Below the pieces are notes generated by a model. It saw nothing but the letters and a program-made list of their open reading frames with translations, searched no databases and was not told the origin of the DNA. Both the position numbers and the translations under genes were made by a program. This document shows, one piece after another, positions 25,049 to 34,892 of a stretch of DNA of 64,000 bases; position 1 is the first letter of the stretch, and every line of letters starts with the position of its first letter. This stretch comes from Rhizobium altiplani (GTDB lineage: Bacteria; Pseudomonadota; Alphaproteobacteria; Rhizobiales; Rhizobiaceae). Location of the stretch: NCBI RefSeq assembly GCF_001542405.1, contig NZ_LNCD01000123.1, positions 312,501 to 376,500 of the forward strand, given 5' to 3'.

Positions 25049-27136
25049 ATGCCTTCCACATCAGAATTCAACCCGGCGCTTGTCGAATGGAACGGTCTCC
25101 ACGGCCTGCCGCGCTTCGATGCTCTCAATGACGGCGACTTCGCGCCGGCATTCGACGCAGCACTTGCCGCGCATGAGAAAGAGATCGACGCGATCGCTGA
25201 TAACCCCGAGGCGCCGACATTCGAGAATACCGTCGTTGCTCTCGAGATCGCCGGCGATGCGCTGTCGCGGGTGTCGGCTCTGTTCTGGAACCGGGCGGGT
25301 GCTCACACCAACGATACGATCCAGACGCTGGAACGGGACATCTCGCCGAAGATGTCACGTCACTATTCCAAGATCGGCATGAATGCGGCGCTGTTTGCGC
25401 GTATCGATACCTTGTGGGAAGCCCGCGAAAGCCTCGGCCTGACGCTGGAACAGACGCGCGTGCTGGAGCGGCACTGGAAGGGCTTCGTCAAATCGGGCGC
25501 GAAGCTGCCGAAGCCCGAGCAAGAGAAGCTCGCGGGCATGAATGAAAAGCTTGCCGGCCTTGGCACCCAGTTCGGCCAGAACGTGCTGGCCGACGAGAAG
25601 AGCTGGGCGCTGATCCTTTCCGACGGCGCGGACCTCGACGGTATTCCGGAATTTCTGAAGGATGCGATGGCGGCGGCTGCGCGCGAGCGTGGCGAAGAGG
25701 GCAAGTTTGCCGTGACCCTGTCACGCTCGATCATCGAACCTTTTCTCACCTTCTCCGAGCGGCGGGACTTGCGGGAGCAGGCTTTCAAGGCCTGGGTTGC
25801 GCGCGGCGAAAACGATGGCGCGACTGACAATCGCGGCATTATCCGTGACACGCTTGCGCTTCGCGACGAGGTGGCAAAACTCCTCGGTTATGGCAACTTC
25901 GCCGAACTGAAGCTCGACAATACGATGGCGAAGACGCCTGACGCCGTGAACCATCTGCTTCGGGAGGTTTGGGCAAAGGCCGTCAAGCGTGCCGGCGAGG
26001 AAGAAGCCGACATCGCCAAGCTGATCGCTGATGAAGGCAAGAACCACGACGTCATGCCCTGGGACTGGCGGCACTATGCCGAGAAGATCCGGGCGCAGCG
26101 GTTCAATTTCTCAGAGGCTGAGCTGAAGCCCTACCTGCAGCTGGAGAAGATCATCGACGCCTGCTTCGATGTCGCTGGCCGGTTGTTCGGCATTCGCGCC
26201 GTCGAGAAGAAGGGTGTCCCTGCCTACCATCCCGATGCGCGCGTGTTCGAGATCCGCGATCGCGAAGACAGGCTGGTCGCACTCTTCCTCGGCGACTACT
26301 TCGCCCGCAGTTCCAAGCGTTCGGGTGCCTGGATGAGCTCGTTCCAATCGCAGCACAAGCTGCCGCTGAAGAATGGCCGTAGCGGCGAACTGCCAATCAT
26401 CTACAATGTCTGCAATTTCGCCAAGCCCGCCGAAGGCAAGCCGGCGCTGCTGTCGCTCGACGATGCGCGCACGCTGTTCCACGAGTTCGGCCATGCGCTG
26501 CATGGAATGCTGTCAAACGTCACCTACCCCTCGGTTTCGGGCACGGGCGTTTCGCGCGACTTCGTCGAGCTGCCGTCGCAGCTCTACGAGCATTGGCTGA
26601 CGGTGCCGGGGATCCTGAAGCAATATGCCGTGCATTTCGAAACCGGTGAGCCTATGCCGCAGGCTCTGCTCGACAAGGTTCTGGCAGCACGCACCTTCAA
26701 TTCCGGCTTCAATACGGTCGAATTCACCTCGTCCGCGCTTGTCGATATGGCGTTCCATACCCGCGACAAGGTCGAGGATCCGATGGCTGTGCAGAAAGAG
26801 GTGCTGTCTGAGCTCGGCATGCCGAAGTCGATCGTCATGCGGCATGCCTCACCGCACTTCCAGCACATCTTCTCCGGCGGTTATTCAGCCGGCTACTATT
26901 CGTACATGTGGTCCGAAGTTCTCGATGCGGATGCCTTTGCTGCCTTCGAGGAAACGGGCGACGCTTTCAATCGCGAGATGGCGGCCAAGCTCAAGGACAA
27001 CATCTATTCCGTCGGCGGCGCGATCGACCCTGAAGATGCCTACAAGGCCTTCCGCGGCAAGCTGCCGAGCCCGGATGCCATGCTGGTCAAGAAGGGCCTC
27101 GCGACCTTTGAAGAACTGTCCGGAAGCGATGCTTGA
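25049..27136 (+). CDS. M3 family metallopeptidase (oligopeptidase A / dipeptidyl carboxypeptidase type)
   Basis: 695-residue cytosolic zinc peptidase of the M3A (thimet oligopeptidase) family. The HExxH zinc motif is in TLFHEFGHALHGML near residue 478, with the third ligand region ELPSQLYEHW downstream. The SGGYSAGYYSYMWSEVLDAD stretch is the substrate-binding tyrosine loop of this family. E. coli has two such enzymes, OpdA and Dcp; sequence alone does not let me choose. Start ATG 25049 (MPSTSEFNPALVEWNGLHGL); the open frame begins 24923. Its terminator runs directly into the next gene's start. Confidence 0.92.
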   Translation: MPSTSEFNPALVEWNGLHGLPRFDALNDGDFAPAFDAALAAHEKEIDAIADNPEAPTFENTVVALEIAGDALSRVSALFWNRAGAHTNDTIQTLERDISPKMSRHYSKIGMNAALFARIDTLWEARESLGLTLEQTRVLERHWKGFVKSGAKLPKPEQEKLAGMNEKLAGLGTQFGQNVLADEKSWALILSDGADLDGIPEFLKDAMAAAARERGEEGKFAVTLSRSIIEPFLTFSERRDLREQAFKAWVARGENDGATDNRGIIRDTLALRDEVAKLLGYGNFAELKLDNTMAKTPDAVNHLLREVWAKAVKRAGEEEADIAKLIADEGKNHDVMPWDWRHYAEKIRAQRFNFSEAELKPYLQLEKIIDACFDVAGRLFGIRAVEKKGVPAYHPDARVFEIRDREDRLVALFLGDYFARSSKRSGAWMSSFQSQHKLPLKNGRSGELPIIYNVCNFAKPAEGKPALLSLDDARTLFHEFGHALHGMLSNVTYPSVSGTGVSRDFVELPSQLYEHWLTVPGILKQYAVHFETGEPMPQALLDKVLAARTFNSGFNTVEFTSSALVDMAFHTRDKVEDPMAVQKEVLSELGMPKSIVMRHASPHFQHIFSGGYSAGYYSYMWSEVLDADAFAAFEETGDAFNREMAAKLKDNIYSVGGAIDPEDAYKAFRGKLPSPDAMLVKKGLATFEELSGSDA

Positions 27137-27205
27137 GACGCGATGTATTGGATATCGTCAATGCGGAAATTCTAAAGTATTGGCGATAACGAACATCTGA
27201 TTTCG

Positions 27206-27223
27206 TCGTCACATGACTGTCAC
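27206..27223 (+). promoter_or_regulatory. Candidate Pho box upstream of the FbpABC-like operon
   Basis: Two 7-mers separated by 4 bp, TCGTCAC and CTGTCAC (27206-27212 and 27217-27223), follow the 7-4-7 direct-repeat layout of PhoB sites (CTGTCAT/C). Both end in GTCAC in phase 11 bp apart. An AT-rich CAATAA (27231-27236) sits where a -10 box would be. It lies 51 bp upstream of the transporter start. Confidence 0.45.
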
Positions 27224-27238
27224 TGAACCTCAATAAGC

Positions 27239-27273
27239 AACCGGCATCAGTTTTCAACCGATGCCGGTTTTTT
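27239..27273 (+). terminator. Terminator of the M3 peptidase gene, abutting the next start codon
   Basis: Perfect 10-bp stem AACCGGCATC/GATGCCGGTT (27239-27248 with 27260-27269), 11-nt loop, then six Ts (27268-27273). The next gene's ATG is at 27275, so the terminator occupies the whole space where its ribosome-binding site should be. Confidence 0.88.
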
Positions 27274-27274
27274 C

Positions 27275-28390
27275 ATGACCCCTCAACCTTCAGAGACCAA
27301 TGCGACCGTTTCGACGGCCGGCGTGGAATTGCACTATGGGGCGACGCCCGTTCTGAAGGGCATTGATATCTCGCTTTCCGAGGGCAAGACGCTGGCGCTG
27401 CTTGGGCCGTCCGGCTGCGGAAAGACCACTCTTCTGCGGCTCGTCGCCGGATTGCTCGCGCCGACGAAGGGCTCTATCGCGATTGCCGGATGCACTGTTG
27501 CCGATGCCGCAACTGGCGCCTTCTCGCCGCCGGAAAAACGCAATCTCGGCATGGTCTTTCAGGACTATGCGCTCTGGCCGCACATGACTGTTGGCGGCAA
27601 CGTCTCCTTTCCGCTCGAAATGCGCGGTATCGCCAGATCCGAGTGGGAATCCCGAACTATGCGGGCGCTAGAACGCGTCAGCCTCGGCGCCTATGCTGAC
27701 CGCAGGCCGAGCGATCTCTCGGGTGGCCAGCAGCAGCGTGTTGCGATCGCGCGAGCGATCGTTGCCGAACCGCAGCTCATTCTCTTCGACGAGCCTCTGT
27801 CCAATCTCGATCGCGAACTGCGCGAGAACATGGTGGGCGAACTGGCCGAGCTGATCACGACGCTCGGCCTGACGGCAATCTACGTCACACACGATCATAG
27901 CGAAGCGCTGACGCTGGCCGATGACGTCGCCGTCATGCGTGGCGGCGTGATCGAGCAGCTGGCATCGCCCGACGAGCTGATCGAGAAGCCGGCAACGCCC
28001 GAGGTTGCCGACTTCCTTCGCCTCGGCGGCGTCGCAGAGCTCGAATATCGCGATGAGCATTGGTTCTTCAAAGGCAGCGGCCTTGCGCTGCTGCGCAGCG
28101 TTGATGGGGTCGATTGCGCCGTTCGTGTCCTCATTCCCACAGGATCGATCACAGCGGGAGAGATCTTGCCCGGCACGCTTGCCGCAACGGTGCTGCGCTC
28201 GCAGTTCCGCGGCGATGGCCATCTGGCGACTGTCTCTCTGGTCGGCGCCGAGACAATAGAATTGCAGGTTTTGAGCCGCGCCAAGCTGCGACCCGGCGAG
28301 GGCATCGGTCTGTCGATCGATCCCAGCCAGATTCGCTGGTTCGGCAATCAGGTTTATTCGTCCAAAGAGGAGAATTTGGAGCATGCTTAA
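27275..28390 (+). CDS. ABC transporter ATP-binding protein (FbpC/PotA-like)
   Basis: 371-residue ATPase of a ferric-iron/2-aminoethylphosphonate/polyamine-class importer. Walker [10 protein letters not shown] near residue 49, Q-loop [10 protein letters not shown], signature [15 protein letters not shown], Walker [13 protein letters not shown] and H-loop THDHSEAL are intact. A C-terminal TOBE-like regulatory domain covers about residues 260-365. ATG at 27275 has no Shine-Dalgarno sequence because a terminator T-run precedes it; a GTG near 27323 ([15 protein letters not shown]) is an alternative. It overlaps the binding-protein gene by 8 bp. Substrate uncertain. Confidence 0.87.
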   Translation: MTPQPSETNATVSTAGVELHYGATPVLKGIDISLSEGKTLALLGPSGCGKTTLLRLVAGLLAPTKGSIAIAGCTVADAATGAFSPPEKRNLGMVFQDYALWPHMTVGGNVSFPLEMRGIARSEWESRTMRALERVSLGAYADRRPSDLSGGQQQRVAIARAIVAEPQLILFDEPLSNLDRELRENMVGELAELITTLGLTAIYVTHDHSEALTLADDVAVMRGGVIEQLASPDELIEKPATPEVADFLRLGGVAELEYRDEHWFFKGSGLALLRSVDGVDCAVRVLIPTGSITAGEILPGTLAATVLRSQFRGDGHLATVSLVGAETIELQVLSRAKLRPGEGIGLSIDPSQIRWFGNQVYSSKEENLEHA

Positions 28391-29342
28391 GTCGTTGAAG
28401 AGCATCACTTTCGGCGTTCTCGCCGCAACATTGATGGCCGGCGTCGCCCATGCCGACATCACGGTCTACACGGCTGGTCCGCAGGGGTTGATCGACAAGC
28501 TGTCGGCCGGTTTCACCAAGCAGACCGGTGTCAAGGTCAACGTTTTCCAGGCAACGACCGGCAAGGTCATGGCCCGTATCGAAGCCGAAGCCTCGAATCC
28601 GGTCGTTGACGTTCTCATTTCGGCTTCCTGGGATACGGCAACCGACTTCGCCAAGCGCGGCTGGCTCGTGTCCTACACCAGCCCGAACTCGGCCAAGGTT
28701 CCTGATTTCCTGAAAACCGACACGGCCGTTGCCCAGGGCATCTCGGCGCTCGGTATTACCTGGAACACCAAGAGCGGCACGCCGAAGCCCGCCGAGTGGG
28801 CCGACCTGACGAAGCCCGAATACAAGGACCTCGTCAATATTCCGGATCCGGCGCAATCCGGCTCGTCCTTCGAGCTGACGGCGGCTCTGGCGGGCCAGGA
28901 CGACTTCAAGCTCTTCAAGGATCTGAAGGATAATGGCGCGATCATCGCCGGCGCCAATGCCGAAGCGCTGAACCCGGTTCTGCAGGGCGCGAAGGCTGCC
29001 GTCTTCGGTGCCGTCGATTACATAACGCTCAACGCCAAGGAAAAGGGCGAGGCCATCGATGTGATCTTCCCGGAATCGGGCACCGTCATCGCGCCGCGTC
29101 CGGCCATGATCCTCAACTGGTCGAAGAACCAGGACGAGGCGAAGAAGTTCATCGACTACATGCTCTCCGACGAAGGCCAGAAGCTCGTTGCCGATCAGAT
29201 GCTGATGCCGGCTCGTAGCGACATTCCGGCCAGCCGTCCGCTGATCAGCGATCTGAAGCTGCTGAAGTACGACACCGCTGATGTCTACGGCAAGCGGAAG
29301 GAAACGCTGAAGCAGGTCACCGACACCTTCGGCGGTAAGTAA
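28383..29342 (+). CDS. ABC transporter substrate-binding protein (FbpA/PhnS-like, type 2)
   Basis: 319-residue periplasmic binding protein. Signal peptide about residues 1-23 ([20 protein letters not shown]...). The mature start ADITVYTAGPQGLIDKLSAGF and the stretches VDVLISASWDTATDFAKRG and SGTVIAPRPAMIL fit the extracellular solute-binding group that includes ferric (FbpA) and 2-aminoethylphosphonate binders. The tandem tyrosines that coordinate Fe3+ in classical FbpA are not seen at the expected place, where the sequence reads GAVDYITLNAKEKG. So iron as substrate is doubtful; a phosphonate or phosphate ester fits the neighbouring phoD and the candidate Pho box. Confidence 0.85.
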   Translation: MLKSLKSITFGVLAATLMAGVAHADITVYTAGPQGLIDKLSAGFTKQTGVKVNVFQATTGKVMARIEAEASNPVVDVLISASWDTATDFAKRGWLVSYTSPNSAKVPDFLKTDTAVAQGISALGITWNTKSGTPKPAEWADLTKPEYKDLVNIPDPAQSGSSFELTAALAGQDDFKLFKDLKDNGAIIAGANAEALNPVLQGAKAAVFGAVDYITLNAKEKGEAIDVIFPESGTVIAPRPAMILNWSKNQDEAKKFIDYMLSDEGQKLVADQMLMPARSDIPASRPLISDLKLLKYDTADVYGKRKETLKQVTDTFGGK

Positions 29343-29352
29343 GGGCAGGGCG

Positions 29353-31032
29353 ATGAGGACGCACGATAGTAGCGGCGCTGCGCCGGCCGCCTGGCTGGCG
29401 ATCGCGGGATTGACCGTTATCGTCGCCGTTCCCTTCATCGCCGTTGTGCTTCAGGGCATCTTCCCCAACATCGGACAGGGCTCCTTCGCGGGCCCTTTCT
29501 CTTCGCTTGTTGCGACGCTCTTCGATAGCGCGCTGATCGGCATGGCCGGCAACACCATTCTGCTCGGCAGCTGCGTGGTGCTGGCCTCGGCGCTGGTGGC
29601 GGTGCCGCTCGGCGTGTTTCGGGCACTCTACCGCATCCCGCTTGCACCGCTGTGGGATGTGCTGCTGCTCGTCCCCTTCATGATCCCGCCTTACATCGCG
29701 ACGCTCGGCTGGATCATGACGCTGCAGCCGCGCGGCTATATTCAGCAGATCGCGGGCTTCAACCTCGCGCCCTTCCTGTTTTCGCTCTTCGGCATGACCA
29801 TGGTCATGGCCTTCAACACTTTTCCGGTGGTCTATTTCGCCGTATCGCGCACGCTGGAGGCGGTCGGCGCGCGTTATGCGGATGTCGGTCGCGTGTTTGG
29901 CGCGTCGCCGGCGCGTGCCTTCTGGCGGATCACGCTGCCGCTGTCGGCACCCGGACTCGTTGCCAGCCTGATGCTGGTCTTTGCCGCGGCGATCGAGGAA
30001 TACGGTACGCCCGCTGCCCTTGGTCGTCGCGCCGGCTTCCAGGTCCTGGTTACCGGCATCGACCTGCGGATCTCGGATTGGCCGATCGATCTGCCGGGCG
30101 CTGCGATCCTGTCGATCCTGCTCGTCATCATGTCTCTGCTGACATTCCTGCTGCAGCGATGGATCCTGGCCCGCCGGTCCTATCAGACCGTGGGCGGCAA
30201 ACCGGCTGCCAAGGACAAGCGGCCGCTTGGGGCGATGAAGGTTCCCGTGATCATCGCCTTTGCCGTCGTCGCCTTCCTGGCGACGGGCGTGCCGCTGCTG
30301 TCGATCCTGTTCACGGCGCTGTCGCGGACGATTTCCGGTGGGTTGGCGCTCGACAACATCAGCGCCGAGAACTTCCTGTCCGTCTTCAACAACGGCGCCG
30401 GTGCCCTGGTGGCGCTCGCCAACAGCTTCTCGCTTGGCATCGGCACGGCCTTGATTACCGGGCTCATCGGCGTGCTGGCCGCCTATACGGTCGTCAAGAC
30501 GAAAATCCGCGGGCGCGCGGCGATCGACACGATGACGATCCTGCCGAATGCTTTGCCGGGCATCGTCGTTGCCGTCGGGCTGATCCTTGCCTGGAACATG
30601 CCATGGCTGCCGGCGACCCCATACAACACGGCATTCATTCTACTGCTTGCCTATTGCTGTATCCTGCTGCCGCAACCGGTGCGCTACACGACGGCGGCCT
30701 TCCAGCAGATAGGGGACAGCCTGGAAGCGGCTGCCCGGGTCTTTGGTGCAAGCGGAGTGACCGCCTTTCACCGCATCCTCCTGCCGCTTGTCTTCCCGAG
30801 CCTTGCTTCGGCGATGCTGCTGGTCTTTGCGCTTGCCTCGCGCGAACTGGTGGCCTCGGTTGTCGTGGCACCTGTCGGTATGCAGACCATCGCCACCTTC
30901 ATCTGGCGCCAGTTCGAGCAGGGGTCGATCGGCCTCGGCATGGCGATGGCCTTCATCGCAATTCTCATCACCACGCTTTTGCCGCTTCTGCTGCTCACGC
31001 TGCTTCGCCGCAGCGGATTGGTGGCGGAATAG
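29353..31032 (+). CDS. ABC transporter permease, fused double permease (FbpB-like)
   Basis: 559-residue protein with about 12 hydrophobic segments arranged as two BPD_transp_1 domains in tandem. Each half carries an EAA-type coupling loop: GRVFGASPARAFWRITLPL near residue 178 and ARVFGASGVTAFHRILLPL near residue 460. The fusion is the usual state for FbpB/SfuB transporters. It begins 10 bp after the binding-protein gene and completes the ATPase-binding protein-permease operon. The order ATPase first is less common than binding protein first. Confidence 0.9.
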   Translation: MRTHDSSGAAPAAWLAIAGLTVIVAVPFIAVVLQGIFPNIGQGSFAGPFSSLVATLFDSALIGMAGNTILLGSCVVLASALVAVPLGVFRALYRIPLAPLWDVLLLVPFMIPPYIATLGWIMTLQPRGYIQQIAGFNLAPFLFSLFGMTMVMAFNTFPVVYFAVSRTLEAVGARYADVGRVFGASPARAFWRITLPLSAPGLVASLMLVFAAAIEEYGTPAALGRRAGFQVLVTGIDLRISDWPIDLPGAAILSILLVIMSLLTFLLQRWILARRSYQTVGGKPAAKDKRPLGAMKVPVIIAFAVVAFLATGVPLLSILFTALSRTISGGLALDNISAENFLSVFNNGAGALVALANSFSLGIGTALITGLIGVLAAYTVVKTKIRGRAAIDTMTILPNALPGIVVAVGLILAWNMPWLPATPYNTAFILLLAYCCILLPQPVRYTTAAFQQIGDSLEAAARVFGASGVTAFHRILLPLVFPSLASAMLLVFALASRELVASVVVAPVGMQTIATFIWRQFEQGSIGLGMAMAFIAILITTLLPLLLLTLLRRSGLVAE

Positions 31033-31086
31033 CGCTTCACCAGCGGCGCTCTCGTAACAAAACTGTCGTTGAAGTTTCGAAAAACC

Positions 31087-31111
31087 GTCATGCCGCCTTC
31101 AAGCGGATGAC
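31087..31111 (+). terminator. Hairpin after the permease gene
   Basis: GTCAT-CCGC with one bulged G (31087-31096) pairs with GCGGATGAC (31103-31111) around a 6-nt loop. No T-run; it sits among Pho-box-like half sites (CTGTCGT at 31063-31069; CTGTCAT on the minus strand at 31112-31118). Confidence 0.4.
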
Positions 31112-31170
31112 ATGACAGCCGCCATAGGTTCGGCGCGGGCCTCCCTCCCGTTAGCCGGATAGACCTTGGC

Positions 31171-32748
31171 ATGACATTGACTGAAACGACCCGCCGACGC
31201 TTCCTCTCATCCATGGGCGCCGTTGGCGGATTTGCACTGGCGGGGCTGGCGATGCCCTACTACGCGCGCGGCTCGTCCAGTCGCCCGGTCTTTACCTTGG
31301 GAGTGCAATCCGGCGATGTCGATGCGAATTCGGGCGTGGTCTGGGCGCAGGTGAACCGGCCGGCACGGCTGCATGTCGAATATTCGACGAGCGACCGTTT
31401 CTCTAATGCGGTGCGTCTCGCGCCCATAGACGTGACGCCCGACACCAATCTCGCGGGAAAGCTGCTGCTCCAGAATCTCCCTGATGATCAAGAGATGTTC
31501 TATCGCTTCCGCGCGGCCGATCTGCAGGACGTCAACGATCTGTCGGAACCCATCCATGGGCAGTTTCGCACGGCGCCATCAGGCAAGCGTAGCATCCGCT
31601 TCGCATGGTCCGGCGATACGGCCGGCCAGGGCTGGGGCATCGACGAGGAGGGGATGCGGACCTATTCGACGATTGCTTACCACCGGCCGGATTTCATGAT
31701 CCACTCCGGCGACACCATCTACGCGGACAATCCTGTTACCGATGAGGTCAGGCTGCGAGACGGTAGTGTCTGGAAGAACCGTATCGTCTCCGAGGCAAAG
31801 CGAGAGATTGCGCAGACGCTCGACCAGTTTCGTGGCCAGTGGGCCTATAATCTGCTCGACGACCATGTGAAGGCGTTCAACGCGGTCTGTCCGGTGTTCT
31901 ATCAATGGGACGATCATGAGGTGTTGAACAACTGGTCGCCCTCGACCGACCTCCGCCACGACGATCGTTACAAGGAAAAGTCCATCGCCACGCTTGCAGC
32001 TCGCGCAAGCCGTGCCTTTCACGAGATGACGCCAATACGCTACATGGCCGATGAGCCCGGCCGCATCTACCGCAAGGTGTCTTACGGTCCGCTGCTCGAT
32101 GTCTTCTTCATCGACCTGCGCTCCTATCGTGGCCCGAATAGCCATGGGCTCGATGTCGAGCCGACGGCGGAGTCGCGGCTTTTGGGCGAGCGCCAGGTGG
32201 CGTGGCTGAAGCGGGAACTGGTGCGCTCGACCGCGACCTGGAAGGTGATCGCCTGCGATCTGCCGATCGGGCTGGTGATCTGGGACGATTACGGCCACCG
32301 GACGGGCAGCGAGTCGATCTCCAACGGCGACAATGGCGCCCCGCTTGGCCGCGAGCTGGAGTTCGCCGATCTGCTGCGCTTCATCCGCGATGCCGGCATA
32401 GCGAACATGATCTGGCTGACAGCCGACGTTCACTACACGGCTGCACACTATTACGATCCCGGTAAAGCCAAGTTCCGCGAGTTCCTGCCATTCTGGGAGT
32501 TCGTTGCGGGTCCGCTGCATTCCGGAACCTATGGGCCGCAGGAACTCGACATGACTTTCGGACCGGAGGTGAAGTTCATGAAAGCCGCACCCGGCGGTGC
32601 GGAGCAGAACCTGCCGCCGTCAGCAGGCATGCAGTTCTTCGGGCTTGTCGACATCGACGGGCAGACCGAGCAACTGACCGTGAGGCTGATGGATCGGAAC
32701 GATACCGAGCTGTGGCGGACGACGCTCGATCCGCAGATATCGAGTTGA
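31171..32748 (+). CDS. phoD: Alkaline phosphatase D, Tat-exported
   Basis: 525-residue PhoD-type phosphomonoesterase/phosphodiesterase. The twin-arginine signal TTRRRFLSSMGAVGG (residues 6-20) predicts folded export through Tat, as expected for a Ca2+/Fe3+-dependent PhoD. The N-terminal beta domain (FTLGVQSGDVDANSGVVWAQV) and metallophosphatase motifs (WSGDTAG, IHSGDTIYAD, QWDDHEVLNNW, LTADVHYTA) are intact. Typically induced by phosphate starvation through PhoB. It follows the FbpABC-like operon on the same strand after 138 bp. Confidence 0.92.
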   Translation: MTLTETTRRRFLSSMGAVGGFALAGLAMPYYARGSSSRPVFTLGVQSGDVDANSGVVWAQVNRPARLHVEYSTSDRFSNAVRLAPIDVTPDTNLAGKLLLQNLPDDQEMFYRFRAADLQDVNDLSEPIHGQFRTAPSGKRSIRFAWSGDTAGQGWGIDEEGMRTYSTIAYHRPDFMIHSGDTIYADNPVTDEVRLRDGSVWKNRIVSEAKREIAQTLDQFRGQWAYNLLDDHVKAFNAVCPVFYQWDDHEVLNNWSPSTDLRHDDRYKEKSIATLAARASRAFHEMTPIRYMADEPGRIYRKVSYGPLLDVFFIDLRSYRGPNSHGLDVEPTAESRLLGERQVAWLKRELVRSTATWKVIACDLPIGLVIWDDYGHRTGSESISNGDNGAPLGRELEFADLLRFIRDAGIANMIWLTADVHYTAAHYYDPGKAKFREFLPFWEFVAGPLHSGTYGPQELDMTFGPEVKFMKAAPGGAEQNLPPSAGMQFFGLVDIDGQTEQLTVRLMDRNDTELWRTTLDPQISS

Positions 32749-32873
32749 CGTCCATGCATGGCAGGCAATCCGGCCTCCCCCCTTTCGCAAACGCGAAAAA
32801 CACTGTATGAGCCGCCCAAATGAAATTGGCGCCTTCTCCCAGCGCGGCGCCCCAGCTTCAGAGATATAGACAT

Positions 32874-34691
32874 ATGGCACTTCGCAACATCGCGATTATC
32901 GCGCACGTTGACCATGGCAAGACGACACTGGTTGACGAACTCCTGAAACAGTCCGGCTCGTTCCGCGAGAACCAGCGCGTTGCAGAACGCGTCATGGACT
33001 CGAACGACCTGGAAAAGGAACGCGGCATCACGATCCTTGCCAAGGCGACATCGGTCGAGTGGAAGGGCGTTCGCATCAACATCGTCGACACTCCCGGCCA
33101 CGCCGACTTCGGTGGTGAAGTCGAGCGTATTCTCTCGATGGTGGACGGCGCGATCGTTCTGGTCGACTCCTCCGAAGGCCCGATGCCGCAGACGAAGTTC
33201 GTCGTCTCCAAGGCGCTGAAGGTCGGCCTTCGCCCGATCGTCGCGATCAACAAGATCGACCGTCCCGATGGCCGCCATGAAGAAGTCATCAACGAAGTAT
33301 TCGACCTCTTCGCTAGCCTCGACGCGACCGACGAGCAGCTCGATTTCCCGATCCTCTACGGTTCGGGTCGCGATGGCTGGATGAACGTCAATCCTGAAGG
33401 CCCGAAGGACCAGGGTCTGGCACCGCTGCTCGACCTCGTGCTCAACCACGTTCCGGAGCCGACGGTTGCCGAAGGCCCGTTCACGATGATCGGCACGATC
33501 CTGGAAGCCAACCCCTTCCTCGGCCGCATCATCACCGGCCGTATCAATTCCGGCTCGATCAAGCCGAACCAGGCCGTCAAGGTTCTCGGCCAGGATGGCA
33601 AGCTGATCGAATCCGGTCGTATCTCGAAGATCCTCGCCTTCCGCGGCATCGAGCGCACCTCGATCGATGAAGCGCATGCAGGCGACATCGTCGCGATCGC
33701 CGGCCTCTCCAAGGGCACGGTTGCCGACACCTTCTGTGATCCTGCGATCACCGAGGCGCTGACCGCGCAGCCGATCGATCCGCCGACCGTCACCATGTCC
33801 TTCATCGTCAACGACAGCCCGCTCGCCGGCACCGAAGGTGACAAGGTCACCTCGCGCGTCATCCGCGACCGCCTGTTCAAGGAAGCCGAAGGCAACGTCG
33901 CGCTGAAGATCGAAGAAGCCGAAGGCAAGGATTCGTTCTACGTTTCCGGCCGCGGCGAATTGCAGCTCGCCGTTCTGATCGAAACCATGCGTCGTGAAGG
34001 CTTCGAGCTCGCCGTGTCGCGTCCGCGCGTCGTCATGCACCGCGACGAAAACGACCAGCTGATGGAGCCGATCGAAGAAGTCGTCATCGACGTCGATGAA
34101 GAGCATTCCGGCGTCGTCGTGCAGAAGATGTCCGAGCGCAAGGCCGAGATGACCGAGCTGCGTCCTTCGGGCGGCAATCGCGTTCGCCTGGTCTTCAACG
34201 CGCCGACCCGCGGCCTGATCGGCTACCAGTCGGAACTCTTGACGGATACGCGCGGCACTGCCGTGATGAACCGCCTGTTCAAGGACTACCAGCCTTACAA
34301 GGGTGAAATCGGCGGCCGCACGAACGGCGTTCTCCTGGCCAACGCTCCGGGCGAAGCCGTTGCATACGCCATGTTCAACCTGGAAGATCGCGGCCCGATG
34401 ATGATCGAGCCCGGCGAAAAGGTCTACATGGGCATGATCATCGGTATCCACTCGCGCGATAACGACCTCGAGGTCAACGTCCTCAAGGGCAAGCAGCTGA
34501 CCAACATCCGCGCCGCCGGCAAGGACGAAGCCGTCAAGCTGACGCCGCCGATCCGAATGACGCTCGACCGCGCTCTCTCCTGGATCCAGGACGACGAGCT
34601 GATGGAAGTGACGCCGAAGTCGATCCGCCTGCGCAAGATGTATCTCGACGCCAACGACCGCAAGCGCTTCGCCAAGGCGAAGTCCGCCTAA
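32874..34691 (+). CDS. typA: Ribosome-binding GTPase TypA/BipA
   Basis: 605-residue translational GTPase. G1 [10 protein letters not shown]2 [10 protein letters not shown]3 [11 protein letters not shown] and G4 NKIDRPDGR are in order, followed by the EF-G-like domains and the TypA-specific C-terminal domain ([45 protein letters not shown]). TypA helps late 50S subunit assembly, especially in cold or stress. Start ATG 32874 ([16 protein letters not shown]); the frame extends to 32820. A strong terminator follows, so it is its own unit. Confidence 0.97.
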   Translation: MALRNIAIIAHVDHGKTTLVDELLKQSGSFRENQRVAERVMDSNDLEKERGITILAKATSVEWKGVRINIVDTPGHADFGGEVERILSMVDGAIVLVDSSEGPMPQTKFVVSKALKVGLRPIVAINKIDRPDGRHEEVINEVFDLFASLDATDEQLDFPILYGSGRDGWMNVNPEGPKDQGLAPLLDLVLNHVPEPTVAEGPFTMIGTILEANPFLGRIITGRINSGSIKPNQAVKVLGQDGKLIESGRISKILAFRGIERTSIDEAHAGDIVAIAGLSKGTVADTFCDPAITEALTAQPIDPPTVTMSFIVNDSPLAGTEGDKVTSRVIRDRLFKEAEGNVALKIEEAEGKDSFYVSGRGELQLAVLIETMRREGFELAVSRPRVVMHRDENDQLMEPIEEVVIDVDEEHSGVVVQKMSERKAEMTELRPSGGNRVRLVFNAPTRGLIGYQSELLTDTRGTAVMNRLFKDYQPYKGEIGGRTNGVLLANAPGEAVAYAMFNLEDRGPMMIEPGEKVYMGMIIGIHSRDNDLEVNVLKGKQLTNIRAAGKDEAVKLTPPIRMTLDRALSWIQDDELMEVTPKSIRLRKMYLDANDRKRFAKAKSA

Positions 34692-34714
34692 GCGACTGAA
34701 GTCTTTCAGCCTTC

Positions 34715-34743
34715 AACCCCGGCCATTGCGCCGGGGTTTTTTA
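34715..34743 (+). terminator. Terminator after typA
   Basis: Perfect 8-bp stem AACCCCGG/CCGGGGTT (34715-34722 with 34731-34738), 8-nt loop, then a T-run. It begins 23 bp after the typA stop. Confidence 0.93.
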
Positions 34744-34892
34744 TTTGTGCAGTCTGCCGAATCTCGCTTGTCGCAATAGTTAAAAAAGCGTTAAATTTCA
34801 GCTGTCGTCCACATGTTTAGCCTGTGGGCAAAGAACCTGAATGCGCCGGGCGCATATGGTTAATTGCCGACAATGGGACCAGAGTACGCGTT

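Noticed and set aside
32529-34451. 640-codon minus-strand frame opposite typA
   Set aside because: Antisense shadow of a clearly real GTPase gene; translation is Asp/Arg/His-rich with no domain.
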